From Candidatus Saccharibacteria bacterium UBA3218 (GTDB lineage: Bacteria > Patescibacteriota > Saccharimonadia > Saccharimonadales > Saccharimonadaceae), in the NCBI GenBank assembly GCA_002363125.1, contig DEWE01000007.1, positions 1 to 41,833 on the forward strand: DNA of 41,833 nt, given 5' to 3'. Under the pieces are notes generated by a model. The model searched no databases and was not told the DNA's origin. It saw nothing but the letters and a program-made list of their open reading frames with translations. The translations under genes were made by a program, and so were the position numbers. Numbering within the stretch: the stretch's first letter is position 1; the number at the start of each line of letters is the position of its first letter. This document shows positions 29,379-37,536 of the stretch, piece by piece.

Positions 29379-31150
29379 CTTTCATCCAAAAACGCTCCAG
29401 ACTGTCTGGACCATAATTTTTGATATTCACCACCCTTTTTAAGTAATTCATGATGCGTGCCCTGTTCAACAATCTCACCATCTTTTAGCACTACTATTCT
29501 ATCCAGTCCAGCCACCGTTGATAGTCTATGCGCTACCACAATAGAAGTTCTTCCCTCCATCAAATTACTAAGTGCTTCCTGAATCAAAGCTTCGCTTTCC
29601 GAGTCTAATGCAGAAGTTGCCTCATCAAGCACCAATATAGGAGCATCTTTTAGGATCGCCCTGGCAATCGCAATTCTCTGCCTTTGTCCACCAGATAATT
29701 TCACGCCACGCTCACCCACCATTGTGTCATAACCTTCCGGCAAATCCGCAATAAATTCATCCGCGTTTGCAAGCCTTGCCGCTTCATAAACTTCCTCATC
29801 GGTGGCATCCGTTTTACCATAAGCAATATTTTCAAAAATCGAACGATGAAAAAGCGAAGATTCTTGTGGCACATATGCAATATTTTTACGTAGTGAACTC
29901 TGTGTTACATCACGAATATCCTGACCATCTATATATATCGCTCCGTTCTGCACATCATCAAATCTCAAAAGTAATTTCGTCAACGTCGATTTTCCCGATC
30001 CACTCACACCAACAAGACCAACGCTCTCACCCGGTTTTATATCCAAATCAAAGTCAGAAAAGAGTTTCTCTTTTTGTTTATCATGACTAAAACCTATATG
30101 ACTAAATTCTATTTCTGCTTCATTGACTACAATTGGTTTATCGGTTTTATCATCAATAATATATGGCATATCAAGTATCCCGACCATTTCTTTTGCATTC
30201 CCAAAGGAGGAATTCATAGACCTAAGAATATGGTTTATAGTCCATACATTAGACAATAAAGAATTTGACAAAGAATACAAAAATACCAAACTAGAGATAG
30301 TTAGACCAAATAAGTCATGCCCCATCACTATCAAGATTAGTAGCCCAGCAAAAGTTATCATATTGACTGTATTCATCGACAAATTTCGCCAAAAAGATAC
30401 CTTTGCAGCATCAAAAATAGCATTTCTAGTACGCGCAGTGGCCTTTCCAAACCTCATACCTTCAAATTTTTCGTGTGCATAAGATTTCACCGACATCTCA
30501 TTCGTAATTACATCGGCCAGCTGTCCAGTTTGTTTATTTTCGGCATCAGCCAAAGCTTCATCCACGTGTCTAGTTTTATAATAAGTCACGATTGCAACAC
30601 TCATATAAACAATCGCGTAAGCCGCAAGCATGGTTGCAAAAGGTAAACATATTACAGCCGTTGCACCAATCGAATATATAACCGTAAGCAGAAGTGGGTA
30701 AACATCCCACACGAAATTTGATTTGAAATTAATAAATGCTCCTGGCAACTTATTTGCCGCACTAGTAAGTGACCCAGAGAAACGATTACTATGAAAAGTC
30801 ATCGATTGATTTATTACGGCCGCAAACGCCATCTTAGATAAATACTCGCCACACTTTGCATCTAGTGACCAATCCAACCAATCTATCGCTCTAATTACCG
30901 CTAAATTATTAACTGCTGCCGGTAAAATCGTAATTAATAATATGCCAGCATAATTATTAATATCAAAATCACCGCTGGATAACTTACCAATAATCTCTGA
31001 GGTCCCGTACGGTACGACTACATTAGAAATAAAAATCCATATTGGCACCAAAATCAATATCAGAATCGTTCTCGTCTTCTGCGTCATCAACGCTTTCCAA
31101 AAATAATACAGCGTCCTCTTTATATTTCCTGATTTTTTCTTATCCACCAT
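29375..31150 (-). CDS. ABC exporter, fused membrane and ATPase half-transporter
   Basis: 591 aa from ATG at 31150 (MVDKKKSGNIKRTLYYF). An in-frame ATG nine codons upstream exists but lies over the -10 box. Membrane domain with about six segments (residues 25-300), then ATPase: Walker A GLVGVSGSGKSTLTKLLLRF, Q-loop AYVPQESSLFHRS, signature LSGGQRQRIAIARAI and Walker B APILVLDEATSALDSES, His-loop VVAHRLST. Half-size exporters of this MsbA/LmrA type dimerise; the substrate is unknown (lipid, peptide or drug). There is no partner subunit gene next to it, so it may be a homodimer. Its stop overlaps that of the convergent Erm-like gene by sharing CTAG. Confidence 0.92.
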   Translation of the reverse strand: MVDKKKSGNIKRTLYYFWKALMTQKTRTILILILVPIWIFISNVVVPYGTSEIIGKLSSGDFDINNYAGILLITILPAAVNNLAVIRAIDWLDWSLDAKCGEYLSKMAFAAVINQSMTFHSNRFSGSLTSAANKLPGAFINFKSNFVWDVYPLLLTVIYSIGATAVICLPFATMLAAYAIVYMSVAIVTYYKTRHVDEALADAENKQTGQLADVITNEMSVKSYAHEKFEGMRFGKATARTRNAIFDAAKVSFWRNLSMNTVNMITFAGLLILIVMGHDLFGLTISSLVFLYSLSNSLLSNVWTINHILRSMNSSFGNAKEMVGILDMPYIIDDKTDKPIVVNEAEIEFSHIGFSHDKQKEKLFSDFDLDIKPGESVGLVGVSGSGKSTLTKLLLRFDDVQNGAIYIDGQDIRDVTQSSLRKNIAYVPQESSLFHRSIFENIAYGKTDATDEEVYEAARLANADEFIADLPEGYDTMVGERGVKLSGGQRQRIAIARAILKDAPILVLDEATSALDSESEALIQEALSNLMEGRTSIVVAHRLSTVAGLDRIVVLKDGEIVEQGTHHELLKKGGEYQKLWSRQSGAFLDES

Positions 31151-31157
31151 AAGGATT

Positions 31158-31163
31158 ATTATA
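31158..31163 (-). promoter_or_regulatory. -10 box of the ABC exporter gene (decides start)
   Basis: Minus-strand TATGTTATAAT ending 7 nt before ATG 31150. Confidence 0.65.
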
Positions 31164-31165
31164 AC

Positions 31166-31247
31166 ATAACACAACATACTATTTTAGAGGGAATAACCTT
31201 GGACTAGCGCCCTTAAGCGCTCCCGAAAAAATAGCATGTTGTGTTAT
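31166..31247. repeat. Inverted repeat between the divergent ABC exporter and glyS promoters
   Basis: 20-nt arms 31166-31185 and 31228-31247 with one mismatch. The right arm overlaps the glyS -10 (31245-31250); the left arm abuts the ABC gene -10 (31158-31163). The 42-nt core contains AGCGC/GCGCT and AGGGA/TCCCG pairs. The two promoters are therefore mirror images around a GC-rich core. Confidence 0.8.
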
Positions 31248-31250
31248 AAT
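31245..31250 (+). promoter_or_regulatory. -10 box of glyS (leaderless)
   Basis: TGTTATAAT ending 7 nt before ATG 31258. Confidence 0.7.
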
Positions 31251-31257
31251 ATATGTC

Positions 31258-32610
31258 ATGAGCAAATTAGAAGATATCGTAAGTTTATGTAAACGCCGTG
31301 GATTTATTTTTCCTGGCTCTGATGTTTATGGCGGCATGGCCGGGACTTGGGATTTTGGTCCCCTTGGCGTCACATTGAAGAAAAAGATCATGGATGCCTG
31401 GTGGGAATATTTTGTTGAATCCCGTGAAGATGTGTACGGCATCGATGCTGCCATAATTATGAATCCTCGCACCTGGATCGCTTCGGGGCACACCGCTACA
31501 TTTGCCGATCCACTCGTAGAATGCAAAGAATGCAAATCCCGTTTTCGTGCCGACAAAATTGCCGACGGAATTAACGAATCGGTAACCACCGAGGAATTCT
31601 TGGCCACCCACACCAAATGCCCAGTTTGCGGTAAAGAAAACTGGGGACCAATACGCAAGTTCAATATGATGTTTTCCACCCATGTTGGCGCCGTTTTACC
31701 AGAAGATACAGCAGATAATCCAGAATTAGCAGAAAAAAATATCGCTTATCTTCGTCCAGAAACTGCCCAGGGTATTTTTACCAATTATAAAAACGTAATC
31801 GACACAATCTACCCAAACCTTCCATTTGGCCTCGCCCAACAGGGTAAGGCTTTCCGTAACGAAATCAGTCCACGTGATTTCATTTTGCGCGATCGCGAAT
31901 GCTCACAAATGGAAATTGAATATTTTGTCGCTCCAGATACTTGGGAAGAAAATTTTGAAAAAATGCGCTCTTTGCAGCACGATTTTCTAGAAAATATCAT
32001 CGGATTAGATTCAAAAAACATCCACGAACTTGAAGTACCAAAAGAAGACCGTGCCTTTTATTCTAAACGTACAATTGATTTTATGTTTGACTATCCAAAT
32101 GGCGAAGAAGAATTAATGGGTTTAGCTTATCGTACAGATTTCGATCTTAAAAATATCGAACGTGAATCTGGTAAATCCATGGAATATCGCGATAAACAAA
32201 CTGGCGAAACTTTTGTACCACACGTCATTGAACCATCTATCGGTGTAGAACGTCTTTTCTTGGCCGTCATTTCAACCGCTTATACAGAAGATGAAATTAA
32301 TGGCGAAAAACGTATCGTTCTAAAGCTTCCAGAAAATCTAGCACCATATCGTTTCTGTGTCTCTCCACTTCTCAAAAATAAACCAGAGTTGGTGAGAAAG
32401 GCTCAAGAAGTCTACGACAAACTACGCAAAAAATACATCAATGTCACCTGGGATGATTCTGGGAATATTGGCAAACGCTATCGTAAACAAGACGAGATTG
32501 GCACACCAAAATGTATCGTAATAGATTTTGATACGCTAGAAGACGATACCGTTACCATCCGCGACCGTGACACCACCGAACAAATTAGAGTAAATATTGC
32601 TGATCTATAA
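31258..32610 (+). CDS. glyS: Glycyl-tRNA synthetase (alpha2 type)
   Basis: 450 aa, homodimeric type found in Gram-positive bacteria, archaea and eukaryotes, not the alpha2-beta2 form. Starts with LCKRRGFIFPGSDVYGGMAG, motif 1 FGPLGVTLKKKIMD, an insertion with zinc-ligand cysteines (CKECKSRF and TKCPVCGKENWG), motif 2 FRNEISPRDFILRDRECSQM and FVAPDTW, motif 3 PSIGVERLFLAVIS, and the C-terminal anticodon domain ending with KRYRKQDEIGTPKCIVID. Leaderless. Confidence 0.96.
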   Translation: MSKLEDIVSLCKRRGFIFPGSDVYGGMAGTWDFGPLGVTLKKKIMDAWWEYFVESREDVYGIDAAIIMNPRTWIASGHTATFADPLVECKECKSRFRADKIADGINESVTTEEFLATHTKCPVCGKENWGPIRKFNMMFSTHVGAVLPEDTADNPELAEKNIAYLRPETAQGIFTNYKNVIDTIYPNLPFGLAQQGKAFRNEISPRDFILRDRECSQMEIEYFVAPDTWEENFEKMRSLQHDFLENIIGLDSKNIHELEVPKEDRAFYSKRTIDFMFDYPNGEEELMGLAYRTDFDLKNIERESGKSMEYRDKQTGETFVPHVIEPSIGVERLFLAVISTAYTEDEINGEKRIVLKLPENLAPYRFCVSPLLKNKPELVRKAQEVYDKLRKKYINVTWDDSGNIGKRYRKQDEIGTPKCIVIDFDTLEDDTVTIRDRDTTEQIRVNIADL

Positions 32611-32649
32611 TACTTATGTTAAAATAAAGCCATAAATAAGGAGATATTT

Positions 32650-33144
32650 ATGGCTAAGAAAGCTAAAAAATCAAATCAAAAAAATCTAATTATAGGGATT
32701 TGTTGCGCAGTTGCTGTAGTCATAGTAATAGCGATAGCCATAATCTTTGCTTCAAGCAAAACACAAAAACTCGATGATGCATACTTTGTGTCAGACGACA
32801 CTAAACTAGTTCTAACTATAGATGATGTGGAAGAAGAATACGAAGGCGCTGAAAAAGCTTATGTAGTATATACCTATTCAGGCGACAAAATCACAGGTGC
32901 AATTAACTACGTAAAATTTAAAGACAGCGAAGCTGCTAAATCAAATATAGCAATCTACAAAGAAGCTGTTGGAGACGAAGCTAAAAAAGTCTACGCAAAC
33001 GATAGTTATCTAGTAATCGAAATGGCTGAAGATTCTTATAAAGATACTACCGCTTCAGAAGTAAAGCAGTACATCGAACTTATGGAATCACTAAAAGATC
33101 TTGATTTAAATGATGTCGAAATAGATTACGACGAAGAAGACTAA
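32650..33144 (+). CDS. Membrane-anchored acidic protein, function unknown
   Basis: 164 aa. Lysine-rich start, one membrane helix (residues about 13-34) and an external domain rich in D, E, K and Y with tandem-like beta segments (KLVLTIDDVEEEYEGAEKAY, VVYTYSGDKITGAINYVKFK) and an acidic end (DLNDVEIDYDEED). No motif known to me. A short leader with GGAG before ATG and a terminator after. A surface protein or lipid-anchored small adhesin are possibilities, but nothing specific supports one. No cysteine for a lipobox. Confidence 0.6.
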   Translation: MAKKAKKSNQKNLIIGICCAVAVVIVIAIAIIFASSKTQKLDDAYFVSDDTKLVLTIDDVEEEYEGAEKAYVVYTYSGDKITGAINYVKFKDSEAAKSNIAIYKEAVGDEAKKVYANDSYLVIEMAEDSYKDTTASEVKQYIELMESLKDLDLNDVEIDYDEED

Positions 33145-33160
33145 TAAAATTACATAAAAA

Positions 33161-33187
33161 AATCTCTCCTTACTGGAGAGATTTTTT
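33161..33187. terminator. Bidirectional terminator between the acidic protein gene and ppa
   Basis: AATCTCTCC, 5-nt loop, GGAGAGATT, with T-rich flanks on both strands; sits between convergent genes. Confidence 0.85.
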
Positions 33188-33201
33188 ACTTGTTTGTGAA
33201 T

Positions 33202-33738
33202 TTATTTATTAGCCTCATTGAAACGTTTAATCGAATCCTTAATCACCTCTTTTGCTGTATCAAGTCCCTCAAAAGCTTTCACTTCAGTTGTACCAGGTTT
33301 TTTCAAATCCTTGTAATGATTAAAGTGAAATTCAATTTGCTTAATCAACTGCTTAGGTAAGTCTTCTATAGTATTATAGAGATCACCATTATTACGATCG
33401 TCGGCTGGGACACAAATAATCTTATCGTCTACTTCCCCACCATCTACAAATTTCATCACGCCAAGAATCTTAGCCTTCATCCAAATACCAGTAGTTAATG
33501 GCTGATCAGTAATCATAAGCACATCTAACTCATCGCCATCCTCGTCAATTGTTTGAGGAATAAAGCCATAATTGCAAGGTTTTGCAAAAGCCATTGGTTC
33601 TACACGATCAAGCATAAAACAAGCGTGCTCACGATCCCATTCTATTTTATGATTTGATCCAGTCGGGATCTCAATAACCACATTGATTTCACCATTTTCG
33701 TAATCACCAGGCGTTAAAACTTTATTAAAATCTGCCAT
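33202..33738 (-). CDS. ppa: Inorganic pyrophosphatase, family I
   Basis: 178 aa, usual length. Hydrolyses PPi to phosphate with magnesium. Key residues: EIPTGSNHKIEWDRE, RVEPMAFAKPCNYGFIPQT, and the signature Asp67-Gly-Asp69-Glu-Leu-Asp72 in DEDGDELDVLM; later VPADDRNNGDLYN and HFNHYKDLKKPG. A GGAG ribosome site is present and a -10 TATAAT lies about 30 nt upstream, so it has its own short-leader transcript. Confidence 0.96.
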   Translation of the reverse strand: MADFNKVLTPGDYENGEINVVIEIPTGSNHKIEWDREHACFMLDRVEPMAFAKPCNYGFIPQTIDEDGDELDVLMITDQPLTTGIWMKAKILGVMKFVDGGEVDDKIICVPADDRNNGDLYNTIEDLPKQLIKQIEFHFNHYKDLKKPGTTEVKAFEGLDTAKEVIKDSIKRFNEANK

Positions 33739-33765
33739 TTTATCTCCTTTATTTTTATATAAATA

Positions 33766-34449
33766 TTATACCACTCTGTGAATTAATCGTAAAATTGGGG
33801 ACATAATATTGTTATTAACTTTCACCCGTCTTATCACATTAAGATCACTACTAGCCATCAATCTCAACATCTTTATTGCGTCCTCACCGAAATCACCATT
33901 TGGATCTTCCTCAAACGTCATATTCATATTGTCCCATCTATATAATTTATCCGCTTTTAGTCTTTCTCCATTCGTATCTCTATATAAATTTATCTCTTCC
34001 CCAACTATTTTCCTCAGATTAATAAAGTACCAAGCTTCCACAACGCTTAGATCCTTTGCAACATTCAAATCCATTAAGCTTTGATCTATAATTTTAAAAT
34101 ATTCTGTAGTATCTATCCCCTCTGATGTTTTATTAGCATCCTTCAAAATTTTAGCCGCAAGCTCCATTTTATCAAAATCTTTTACTATATCACCATAATG
34201 TCTAATCATTTTTGCTCCAGTCACTACGCCCATTTCACCTTTACCGAAGTGTATATTAAAATCAGTTAAAGTAAATATTTCCACCCCACCAGCTAGTTTA
34301 GATTTTTCTTTTCTCACGCCTTTTGCAATTACCGAAAACTTACCAATTGGAGTAAGCAAATTCAAAATCCGATCATATTCACCATAATTCGTACGTTTCA
34401 ATACATAACCCAAAGTTCGAACATCGCTATTTTGCATATTCTCTAACAT
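33766..34449 (-). CDS. recO: DNA repair protein RecO
   Basis: 227 aa. Recombination mediator that helps RecA load at gaps. N-terminal OB fold: RTLGYVLKRTNYGEYDRILN then LLTPIGKFSVIAKGVRKEKS, followed by GVEIFTLTDFNIHFGKGEMG, typical of RecO. The helical C-terminal part is diverged and has no cysteines, so the zinc knuckle found in many RecO proteins is missing. The first ATG overlaps the response-regulator stop by 23 nt; a second ATG at 34437 (MQNSDV) is equally possible. The overlap suggests co-transcription with the two-component genes. Confidence 0.85.
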   Translation of the reverse strand: MLENMQNSDVRTLGYVLKRTNYGEYDRILNLLTPIGKFSVIAKGVRKEKSKLAGGVEIFTLTDFNIHFGKGEMGVVTGAKMIRHYGDIVKDFDKMELAAKILKDANKTSEGIDTTEYFKIIDQSLMDLNVAKDLSVVEAWYFINLRKIVGEEINLYRDTNGERLKADKLYRWDNMNMTFEEDPNGDFGEDAIKMLRLMASSDLNVIRRVKVNNNIMSPILRLIHRVV

Positions 34450-34777
34450 ATTTTTTTATATCCTCTGGGTTCATCGTATCTTTATTTAATATTCCAACAA
34501 TTCCGTAATCAATTAGTTTCTTATTGCCAAAATCCAATGACGACACTACTACTACCGGAATCCTGGATGTATCACTATAAGAAACTAGTTCATTCAAGAA
34601 AGTAAAACCATCCGGCCCATCAAGAAGAATATCTAAAAAAATTAAATCTGGTATATTTCCTTTGATTATTTCTTGCATCGCTTCAATTGCATTCGAAAAT
34701 TTTTTTACGTCCTCGCCGCCAATTTCCCTCGCTATACACTCGGACATAATCTCATCATCATCAATCACAAAAATCAT
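34427..34777 (-). CDS. Single-domain response regulator (receiver only)
   Basis: 116 aa. CheY-like receiver: acidic pocket Asp6-Asp7-Asp8 in FVIDDDEIM, phosphoacceptor Asp49 in LIFLDILLDGPDG, switch Ser79/Ser80 in VVVSSLD and Lys99 in ILNKDTM. There is no DNA-binding or other output domain, so it should act by protein binding. The start overlaps the kinase stop (TGATG), so kinase and regulator form a unit, followed by recO. Confidence 0.88.
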   Translation of the reverse strand: MIFVIDDDEIMSECIAREIGGEDVKKFSNAIEAMQEIIKGNIPDLIFLDILLDGPDGFTFLNELVSYSDTSRIPVVVVSSLDFGNKKLIDYGIVGILNKDTMNPEDIKKYVREYAK

Positions 34778-35457
34778 CAGAATAATGTCGCTTGTTTAGA
34801 AGTTGGTAATTCTACGAAAAAACTCGTACCATCACGATGCCTCACGGCCCCAACCCTTGCGTTCATATATTTAGAGAATTTTGACGCAATATAAAGCCCC
34901 AAACCCGAAGATCCCGGACGCATCGCAATCGAAGTAGGTTTATTCACCCAACCTCTCTTTATTTCTCGCCACACATCCATCGGCAACGCCGGACCATAAT
35001 CACGTATCATAATTTTTACGTTTTCCTTATTGTCGCGCACAATCAATTCTGCACGAGTTCCATCTCCAGAATAATGCATAGCATTAAGTAAAAAATTATA
35101 AATTACACTATATAAAAGATCCCGGTTCGCCGTCACCAATCTAGATCTATTCATATATTTAATATATAAATCCCGCCTATTATAACTAAAAAGATACTCA
35201 AGCTCATGAGAAACAGCGTCACAAACTTCACGTACGGCAACTGGCTCCATAGTAAACAACCCATCTTCTAATCTCTTAATTTTTGCAAGATCATTTACTT
35301 GTTTAATGGCTCGCTCCGAAACACTAATCATCTCCGATCTAATATACTCATTTTTGGTATCCATTTCATCAAAGGAAAGCGCCAATTGTCTCAAAATGGC
35401 TAGTGGAGCCTTTAGCTCGTGCGCCGCCACCAAAATACCGTCGACCTCCTTTTCCAT
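34777..35457 (-). CDS. Cytosolic sensor histidine kinase
   Basis: 226 aa from ATG 35457 (MEKEVDGILVAAHELKAPLA). The H-box is HELKAPL with His13, followed by dimerisation helices, the N-box NFLLNAMHYS and ATP lid motifs IRDYGPALP and PGSSGLGLYIASKF. The G2 box is normal. There is no membrane segment or recognisable sensor domain before the histidine, so input must come through a partner or the cytosol. TATAAT at 35464-35469 is 6 nt before this ATG, which rejects the longer start at 35475. Ends in TGA overlapping the regulator start, showing UGA is a stop codon here. Confidence 0.88.
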   Translation of the reverse strand: MEKEVDGILVAAHELKAPLAILRQLALSFDEMDTKNEYIRSEMISVSERAIKQVNDLAKIKRLEDGLFTMEPVAVREVCDAVSHELEYLFSYNRRDLYIKYMNRSRLVTANRDLLYSVIYNFLLNAMHYSGDGTRAELIVRDNKENVKIMIRDYGPALPMDVWREIKRGWVNKPTSIAMRPGSSGLGLYIASKFSKYMNARVGAVRHRDGTSFFVELPTSKQATLF

Positions 35458-35463
35458 ACCCCC

Positions 35464-35469
35464 ATTATA
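35464..35469 (-). promoter_or_regulatory. -10 box of the histidine kinase gene (decides start)
   Basis: Minus-strand TGTTATAAT ending 6 nt before ATG 35457. Confidence 0.7.
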
Positions 35470-35478
35470 ACACACTCT

Positions 35479-36240
35479 CTAGGCGTTAAACTTTATAGTA
35501 CTAAGCAATGTATTAAAATCACCTTCAAACAACACACTATCAGTCTGCAAAATAACAGTTTTATCACGAATCTTGAATATCACAATATAACCATTTAGCT
35601 CCGTCCCTGGTATATTTCCGGAATAACGATTAGCCGTAATGCTATCCCCCTCGCCAATCATTACTGATTCCACGGTCAAACCAGAATCCTTTTTTTCTAC
35701 ATCTCTCTGATAACCAGCGACAACAGTATCAAAACTCTTATTAGTAATTGTTACCCTCAATGCATTTATAGTATCCTTGCCAACTGGATCGACTTGGAGA
35801 GGGTTAAGATAAGCTTCAAAATCTCCACCATTCACAGCATCTGCGGCTATATAAACACTCCAAGTTTTTGGATATTTAAACGACAACTCACCATAATCTG
35901 CTGGACCAGCAAACGATCTATACGGATTTTTTTCTTCTTCTTCGAATTTTTTCTGAAATTCCTCCGTCATTTTTTCTTTTTCCTCAGCGACCTTCACGTT
36001 AATCTGGCCATCCATATCCTCATTAATTTCACTATATTGCATGAATATCCAAATAAACAAACCTATGAATGTTACTGCAATCAAAGAAACAACTATAATT
36101 ACAATTGTTTTTATTAAACCCGAGTTATCTTTTTTTTCTCCAGTATCTACCCCCACCTGCTTAATCACTGGCACGTTAATACTGCTCGACGTCGTAACCT
36201 GCATAGGTTGCACTGGAGGCATTTGCCCATTATTATCCAT
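35479..36240 (-). CDS. Membrane-anchored protein with a PsbP-like/beta-rich outer domain
   Basis: 253 aa. A Q/P/S-rich tail of about 40 residues inside, one membrane helix (residues about 43-66), an acidic coiled segment (about 75-105, EEKEKMTEEFQKKFEEEEKN) and an outer domain from about 110: YGELSFKYPKTWSVYIAADA then a run of beta strands ending VILQTDSVLFEGDFNTLLST. This ending (strand, then helix with FxxLLSTIKF) is like proteins with a PsbP-like fold, often called PsbP-related or PilZ-independent anchored proteins, but the match is an impression only. Leaderless promoter at 36247-36252. Function unknown; it precedes the two-component genes but has a separate promoter. Confidence 0.6.
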   Translation of the reverse strand: MDNNGQMPPVQPMQVTTSSSINVPVIKQVGVDTGEKKDNSGLIKTIVIIVVSLIAVTFIGLFIWIFMQYSEINEDMDGQINVKVAEEKEKMTEEFQKKFEEEEKNPYRSFAGPADYGELSFKYPKTWSVYIAADAVNGGDFEAYLNPLQVDPVGKDTINALRVTITNKSFDTVVAGYQRDVEKKDSGLTVESVMIGEGDSITANRYSGNIPGTELNGYIVIFKIRDKTVILQTDSVLFEGDFNTLLSTIKFNA

Positions 36241-36246
36241 AAGCTC

Positions 36247-36252
36247 ATTATA
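36247..36252 (-). promoter_or_regulatory. -10 box of the anchored-protein gene (leaderless)
   Basis: Minus-strand TGATATAAT ending 6 nt before ATG 36240. Confidence 0.65.
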
Positions 36253-36257
36253 TCACA

Positions 36258-36455
36258 TTATTTACTAAAATCCTCGGCCAAAACTTCAATTTCATTTTTT
36301 AGGCTATCCAGATCCTTTTGCACTTCTTTAGCGAGACTAATTGCAGTTTTATATTTAGTAACTGCATCATCCAAATTAAACTTATCAGAATAAAACCAAT
36401 CTGTACTTTCTTCTAATTCATTTATCTTCTGATTTAAAGTTTTATTTTCTTTCAT
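36258..36455 (-). CDS. xseB: Exodeoxyribonuclease VII small subunit
   Basis: 65 aa. KINELEESTDWFYSDKFNLD, AVTKYKTAISLAKEVQKDLD and the short coiled-coil end are the family pattern (LExIVxxLExGxLxLEExxxxYexG). The small subunit binds and activates XseA. Its start overlaps the end of xseA by 14 nt. Confidence 0.85.
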   Translation of the reverse strand: MKENKTLNQKINELEESTDWFYSDKFNLDDAVTKYKTAISLAKEVQKDLDSLKNEIEVLAEDFSK

Positions 36456-37536
36456 ATATCTCCTTTATCTCTGCTTTTATCTCTTTTTTATGAGTTGTAA
36501 TTTTTACAACACTTCCTGGAGAAATTTTCCCGTTTAATATTGCATAACCCTGTTTCAACACTTTTTCTGGGTTCAAAGCTTCTATAATTTTAATTTTCTG
36601 TTTTACATCACTATCTAAAACTTCAATTTTATTTTTAATTTCCCTCACCACACGAAGGATTTTTTCTTGTATTTCGGATTTCTCTGCTCTAATTTTCTCA
36701 AATATTAAATTATTAAGACGTAACACCATAGATTCTATGTTCAACTTGATTGCATTTTTGTCTGGCGTCAAAATTTCTGCCGCATTAGACGGAGTAGAGG
36801 CTCTTACGTCAGCAGCCAAATCCGCTAAACTTTCATCTATCTCGTGCCCAATACCAGTAATTACTGGTATTCTAGATGCGGCAATCTCTCGCACTAATTT
36901 TTCGTCATTAAAACAAGATAAATCATCCGCCGAACCACCACCACGTAAAACAGCAATTACTTGCACCTCACTCTTTTCGTTAAAATATTTCAAAGCTCTA
37001 ATGATCTGATCTGGTGCGTCTAGCCCCTGAACTTGCGTATGTGCAACTTGTATTTTTATGCCACCCCACCTCGCGTTAATAATTTTTATAAAGTCTGCAT
37101 ATCCAGCCGCATTAGTGCTAGATATTACGCCAATCCTAGCCAAATCCGTTGGTAAGGGCCTCTTCTTTCTCTCATCAAAAAGACCCTCGTCAGCCAATTT
37201 CTTCTTCAACAATTCATACGCTTTTTTTATACTTCCCTCACCCACTGGCTTTATTGCCGTCACAGTAAAAGAAAACTTTCCCCACTTAGTAACCTTTGGT
37301 ACGCCCCTGATTTCTACTTTCATCCCATCTTCAAGCGGCATACGTAATTGATAAAGAGTCATAAAACATGACACACTAGATTCCTCATCTTTAATATCAA
37401 AAAAAACCCACTTACCTTGGTTCACTTTGAAACTAGCGACTTCACCAACTAAAGATATCGAACCATACGAATATTCCAACGTCTGATTAACTACACTAAT
37501 AAATTCAGTTGGAGTAAATTGCAAATTATCTTGCAT
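36442..37536 (-). CDS. xseA: Exodeoxyribonuclease VII large subunit
   Basis: 364 aa, shorter than the usual 400-450. N-terminal OB fold (FISVVNQTLEYSYGSISLVG then KWVFFDIKDEESSVSCFMTL), catalytic domain with IGVISSTNAAGYADFIKII, AVLRGGGSADDLSCFNDEKL and VITGIGHEIDESLADLAADV, RASTPSNAAEILTP, then a coiled coil. It degrades single-stranded DNA into acid-insoluble fragments and then small pieces. It overlaps xseB and the flippase-like gene, so it belongs to a three-gene operon. Confidence 0.93.
   Translation of the reverse strand: MQDNLQFTPTEFISVVNQTLEYSYGSISLVGEVASFKVNQGKWVFFDIKDEESSVSCFMTLYQLRMPLEDGMKVEIRGVPKVTKWGKFSFTVTAIKPVGEGSIKKAYELLKKKLADEGLFDERKKRPLPTDLARIGVISSTNAAGYADFIKIINARWGGIKIQVAHTQVQGLDAPDQIIRALKYFNEKSEVQVIAVLRGGGSADDLSCFNDEKLVREIAASRIPVITGIGHEIDESLADLAADVRASTPSNAAEILTPDKNAIKLNIESMVLRLNNLIFEKIRAEKSEIQEKILRVVREIKNKIEVLDSDVKQKIKIIEALNPEKVLKQGYAILNGKISPGSVVKITTHKKEIKAEIKEIYERK

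Noticed and set aside
31285..31683. Open frames antisense to glyS
   Set aside because: Overlap a firmly identified synthetase and lack start signals; typical shadow frames.
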